From contig OY829327.1 in NCBI GenBank assembly GCA_963691655.1, positions 58,106,079 to 58,170,078 on the forward strand: 64,000 nt of DNA, in the 5' to 3' direction. Below, piece after piece: positions 60,301 through 64,000 of this stretch. Position 1 is the stretch's first letter. Every line of letters begins with the position of its first letter. The stretch comes from Toxonevra muliebris. Taxonomy: Eukaryota; Arthropoda; Insecta; Diptera; Pallopteridae. The notes under the pieces were generated by a model that saw only the letters and a list, made by a program, of their open reading frames with translations, did not search any database and had not been told where the DNA came from. Position numbers and translations under genes: made by a program.

Positions 60301-61730
60301 AACAATTTCTCAAAATAACAGCAATAAGAACGTGGAGGAAGTTTAATGTTTACTTTTTGTTGTTACTGATGTTGTTGTTGTGGTTCTTGGGACCTCATGA
60401 ATAATGCATCAGCGTAGAATAAACTTCTTAAAGGTGAATGTCTTAAGGTGTTCAAAGCTCAGCGTAACATTCATTTTAATTTATTCATACGCGAAGTAGT
60501 ATTCATATTTGTGTATGTATGAGTAGGTATGCATGTGTGCGCCATACCTTTAATGTTTTTTTTTTTAATTTTTACGCATAGGTTGGTATCTTTAGATTGC
60601 CCATCCCGTGCAAAGTTCAATTTTTTCCAGCTCCTAGTGGATTTTCTAAAAGATTATAAGAGAAAAATAAGACTTAAAAAAAAATATAGAGGTCTCTAGT
60701 GGAAAATATCCAGTCGGTTTTGAACCAAAAAATAGGCTTTGAAAAGGTAAATAGTTTTAATAGATGATAACTTCTAAAATATTGGATCTTATTTTTCTTA
60801 TTGGATCTAATCTTTCAGAAAATCCACATTCATATATCTCGTAGGCAAGCTAGTATCTACATATATTAAAGTACCTAAACAAAAAAAGAATTGATTTGCT
60901 TTTACTATATAGCTATTGAAATGTCTATTTATTTTTTTTAATCTGAAAATCGCACGATTAATAAATTTTTTTCTTTTTTTGGTTTCTCCACTCGTGTTCA
61001 CACTATTGTCAAAAAGAGTCAAAGGTCTCACAATTCATCCGACTCGGAAATTTAGAGACCTCGTTTTGATAACATGCTATGCCATCAAACTTATAGGACA
61101 CTGAGTTTTTATTCGTTTTTTTAATTGTTTATAGAACTAAAATGTTGTATGTCAAATAAAAATTATTTTAGATATTTAACAGTTGCGCCAAAAAAGATAA
61201 ATTTAAATTCTGCCCAAAAGTATGCTGCTTTTTTAACAATACTGACAATGAAAACACAAAAGACGAAAAAAAATAGTTGCTAAGTTTTTTTTTTACAAAC
61301 ACCAAAAGCTCGTAGTTATAAACAAATTAAAAGCAGACTTTAACGACTTTAAGGTTATTTTAAAATAAATCTATTTTAAGTTAAAATTCTTAAGTCTGTT
61401 GTAGTTGACTTAAAATATGGTTTAACTCTTAAAACGCGTTTTAAATATCAATGCCAAAAAATTCTACTTGCGAAAAATTGATAACTCCTTGTAAGTTTTT
61501 GTCAAAAAATGTGTGTGGAAAATATAAGATGTTATGCTTGACCATGGGTACACTGCTTCCATCAGTATCACTTTAAAGCTATTTAAAATTACACTTTTTA
61601 ATTAATTGTTTTTAGTTTCTACATCTTATTGCAAAGTTTATTTTGCTATGTTTGGTTATTAAACTGTGTTTTCTCATGATTAATTTTAAGTTTGTAGTCC
61701 TAGCTATTTGAATTAAAAATAGTTAGGATT
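57306..61730. other. Non-coding region, nothing firmly recognised
   Basis: GTGGTCCACTTCTCACGGTG and GTGGCCCACTTCTGTCGGTG near 57510-57560 form a local duplication. 58840-59050 is locally GC-richer without a recognised motif. 59480-60600 resembles single-copy fly intron DNA with TG tracts. Open frames there are short and Phe/Leu-rich. Confidence 0.4.
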
Positions 61731-61733
61731 ACC

Positions 61734-61910
61734 TTAGACCTCAATATATGTTGACAGCTTCGTACATGTCCAGCCAGGCAGTTTTGGGACCACCATTTTA
61801 ATCCATTCAACCTTGTCTTCGGTGGCACAGTCTATCAGTTTTAACCCTGGTCGGAAGTGGATGCCATCAAATTAGAGTTACGCTGTTCAACTCTTGTACA
61901 TCTGGGCTAT
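61734..61910 (-). pseudogene. LINE ORF1 / DUF4780-like C-terminal fragment
   Basis: The minus strand reads VQELNSVTLI, then after a frameshift FDGIHFRPGLKLIDCATEDK and VEWIKMVVPKLPGW, ending at a stop at 61734. This is the pattern RxGxLRLxCADexSxxWLxxxVPxLxGW of the DUF4780 domain, often found in ORF1-like proteins of insect retrotransposons. The sequence upstream on the same strand (to about 62300) has Lys/Arg-rich pieces with several stops and may be the rest of the ORF. The plus-strand frames over 61857-62184 are shadows. Confidence 0.55.
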
Positions 61911-62319
61911 CATGGTGTCTTCTATCTGTCTGTGCTCCTCACGGGTGACTATCTACTCAGCATACGATCTAATTGTCTTAACGGCGCTGAAAAAGTTAAC
62001 TGCTGGCTTCCAGTTCCTAACTTTTTTACTGGTGTCTCGCACTAATGTTGTTCCGTCCTACTTCATTGCCCTCCTGCGGACTAAGCTCGTCAGCGGTTCT
62101 TTTCCTTGGCTCTGTTTGTTAGTTTATAGACCAGTCTTGCGCTTTTTTTTGGTTTCATTAGGCATTAAGGCGTCCTTAAGATAACGCAGGTACCATTAAG
62201 CTCTTGCGCAACTTAGATCGGTCGTCTTTCGTATATCTGTAAGTTTATTGGTCTTTCCGGGTGCTGTTCAGCACTCGTCGCGCCTAGAACATGGTACATA
62301 CCGAATCAGATGTAATAAT

Positions 62320-62450
62320 GAGCCTCATTAACCCAATAATGCGTAGTGGTGCCATATGGTATCTTGTCGCTGAGCCAAGTTCAAAAACAATTTTTTTCTC
62401 AAGTTACTTTCTTGACCTATCTACTTTGATTACCGCTCGTCCTTAATTGT
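62320..62450 (+). repeat. Dispersed repeat with CTCAAGTTACTTTCTTGACC, copy B
   Basis: TTAACCCAATAATGCG ... GCTGAGCCAAGTTC ... CTCAAGTTACTTTCTTGACC TATCTACTTTG ... CCGCTCGTCC matches copy A (28246) and, inverted, copy C (40611). Confidence 0.6.
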
Positions 62451-62479
62451 TGAACAGCCAAAATGTGATAAGGTACATA

Positions 62480-62745
62480 AAAACCCACAGAATAAGATAG
62501 TTTGGGCATGTAGAAAGAATCCCTGAAATAAGAGCACCAAGACAAGCTTTAAAAAACACTAACAACCCCAAGAAAAAGAGGGTAACCAAAAAGAAAGATG
62601 GGTGATGATGTTAACGCGGACCTAAGGACGATGAACGTACAGAACTGGTGGCGACTAGCTGTGGATAGAGAAACTTGGAAGAACAATGTTGCAGCAGCAC
62701 TGGTTCATCGACTTAACTTTTCAGTTGATTTAAGCCTTCTTCCAA
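62480..62745 (+). pseudogene. RTE/craniofacial-type LINE, C-terminal fragment
   Basis: One frame reads KTHRIR, stop, FGHVERIPEIRAPRQAL (pattern R.RW.GHV.RM......P...L). After a shift, DDVNADLRTMNVQNWWRLAV then DRETWKNNVAAALVHRLN matches the end of the endonuclease-reverse-transcriptase proteins often labelled craniofacial development protein 2-like (RWxDDVxxDLxxxxVxNWxxxAxDRxxWRxxVxxA). Frame breaks and stops show it is dead. Confidence 0.7.
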
Positions 62746-63149
62746 TCATTTAACTAACCATCCACAACAGTGGCGTTGTCCCCCCAAAATATTTGAACTG
62801 ACTGACAAAATTTTAAAATGTCTTTATATATAAATGCTTTATATAAAATTTTTTTCAATTTTTGACAATTTTATGAATTGCTATATACTACGTTAACAAG
62901 GCTCTAAAAGAATGCATTTAATTTAATATTTCATTATCTAGGGGTTCTCTATGAAATAGGAGTTGTTTTGTTTGTTGTTGTCATCAGTGTAAAAAAGCAA
63001 AATAACAAAGCAGCATTCAAGAAATTTCCACATTTTAATTACTACGTAAAAAAAACGTCAAAAAATATTTTACAAAATTAAATTAAAATAAAATAAGAGC
63101 TAGAATGGCGTTCTCCCCTCTATCTTATCTTTTTCGATTTCCAAAAGGC

Positions 63150-63300
63150 ATCACCTACACCACCATGGCCTCAAAATAAATATCAATACAAGCAAAGTAA
63201 TGTGCGTCGATACGATAGGCACGCAAAAATTCCTGAACGAAGGCAAGGATTTTGAAGAAGGAAGCTCCTTTTGCTATCTTGGCTGCTGGAACGAAAAAAA
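63150..63300 (+). pseudogene. RTE/craniofacial-type LINE, reverse-transcriptase thumb fragment
   Basis: The plus strand reads HGLKINISKSNVMCVDTIGT then EGSSFCYLGCW. This is the block that follows the YADD box in the same LINE group (GL.IN..KT..M......, then ....F.YLG). In an intact element it precedes the C-terminal part, but here it lies 400 bp downstream of it. Confidence 0.6.
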
Positions 63301-63682
63301 GAGATTAGGTCTTGACAGAAGAAAATGGAGTAAATTTATTGTGGCTCCTTTGAGGATCCATAGGACAACATAAAAAACCGCAAGCATACTTATATCTTCA
63401 GGAGTTCCCATTTTGTTTATTATTTTTTGGAGATAAAATATTTTTTTAAAATTTATTATTTTTCCCTTGTTTGATATTTTGACATTCGCCAAGCAGTTTG
63501 ACACTTTTCAAGTTTTTGCCAGAAATTTCTCGGGTAAAAACTTTAAACTTCTGACACGGAGAGGAAATTATTCACTCTCTCTTTGTCTCTCTCATTTACA
63601 CAGATTTTTTTTTACTGGAACGCTTTTCAAGCAAACTTAAAATTTACTAAACCTTATAGTACGGAAACAGACCTATTATTAC
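63301..63682. other. Gap, nothing recognised
   Basis: AT-rich sequence with a (CTCT)n patch near 63580. No supported feature. Confidence 0.4.
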
Positions 63683-63785
63683 TAGTGATGGGTTTACATC
63701 CGGGTATTTACCAACCCGAAGGTAAATACCGATAAATACCCATTTTTGATTACCTATTGGGTATTTATTTAGATATTTATGGAGA
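63683..63785. repeat. TAGTGATGGG start followed by GGGTATTTACC repeats
   Basis: TAGTGATGGGTTTACATCC is followed by GGGTATTTACC, GGTAAATACCGATAAATACC and GGGTATTTATTT, so the patch folds on itself. It parallels 54601 in layout (a hAT-like GTGATG start plus self-complementary short repeats). Confidence 0.4.
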
Positions 63786-64000
63786 AGGCATTCTCTTTCA
63801 CGTAAATTATGACAAAATTGTTTACTGAATGTGGGTCACAATGTGTAACAATTTATTACATATTTCCCAAAAAATTTTGTTTTCTGAAAAAAAAAAATAA
63901 TACAAATTTTCTTTAAATTTTGAGTAGCAAATGTTTCCAACTATACGCTCAATATTATAGAAGTCAATATCTGGTAACAAATATTTTTCTCAAAGCATTT

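Noticed and set aside
59918..60404. ORFs with strongly hydrophobic Phe/Leu-rich products, possible membrane proteins
   Set aside because: Composition follows T-rich DNA; no conserved motif or splice structure.
61857..62184. Plus-strand ORFs of 62 and 96 codons
   Set aside because: Opposite-strand shadows of the DUF4780-like LINE fragment.
1..64000. Bacterial-type features: operons, ribosome binding sites, CRISPR arrays, riboswitches
   Set aside because: The sequence is eukaryotic; no regularly spaced identical repeats with unique spacers and no gene clusters were found.

Overview
This is eukaryotic, animal-type DNA: strongly AT-rich, with no dense ORFs, no operon structure and long stretches that look like intron or intergenic sequence. 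The repeats point to an insect, most likely a higher fly (tephritid-like is an inference, not a demonstration): LOA-type and R1-type LINEs, a DD37D mariner relative, Tc1, piggyBac, PIF/Harbinger and hAT remnants, a tRNA-derived SINE with a TAACC-type tail, and TATGTACATATG-rich microsatellites. I find no complete host gene. The only candidate non-transposon protein is a 68-codon ORF on the minus strand at 839-1045, which I cannot identify.

Layout. 149-830 is a Tc1-like element with a recognisable left end and a decayed transposase. 1792-2234 is a small TA-flanked inverted-repeat element (MITE). 5085-7047 holds sequences bounded by GGTAATTCGGATCGA-type inverted repeats and includes a G-rich tract. 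11774-13144 is an element with very long inverted arms, one arm of which recurs at 49905-50323. 14060-14975 is another inverted-repeat element that carries several AGATGGCGCTCC units. 22167-23223 is a DD37D (maT-like) transposase pseudogene.

25.5-40.9 kb is a graveyard: hAT fragments (about 25.56, 28.4 and 37.8 kb), an EN-RT-RNaseH LINE of LOA type (30955-33232, minus), two SINE copies with target-site duplications (33653-33861 minus, 38633-38940 plus), a short piggyBac derivative in TTAA (39644-40280) and a 413-bp inverted-repeat element (40478-40890).

44.5-52.0 kb is a nested transposon cluster. Parts of a CR1/Jockey-type LINE lie on both sides of a TTAA-flanked piggyBac-like element (45727-49646). 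That element contains a PIF/Harbinger element with a zeste/SANT-like ORF (47780-48812), tRNA-like units and other repeats. Just downstream are the solo long-TIR arm and a 5'-truncated R1-type LINE. 55015-57305 is a second long-inverted-arm element. 61.7-63.3 kb holds fragments of a LINE ORF1 (DUF4780-like) and of an RTE/craniofacial-type reverse transcriptase.

Every transposase or reverse transcriptase seen is broken by stops, frameshifts or lost catalytic residues, so nothing here looks autonomous. All identifications rest on reading motifs by eye; no search was run.
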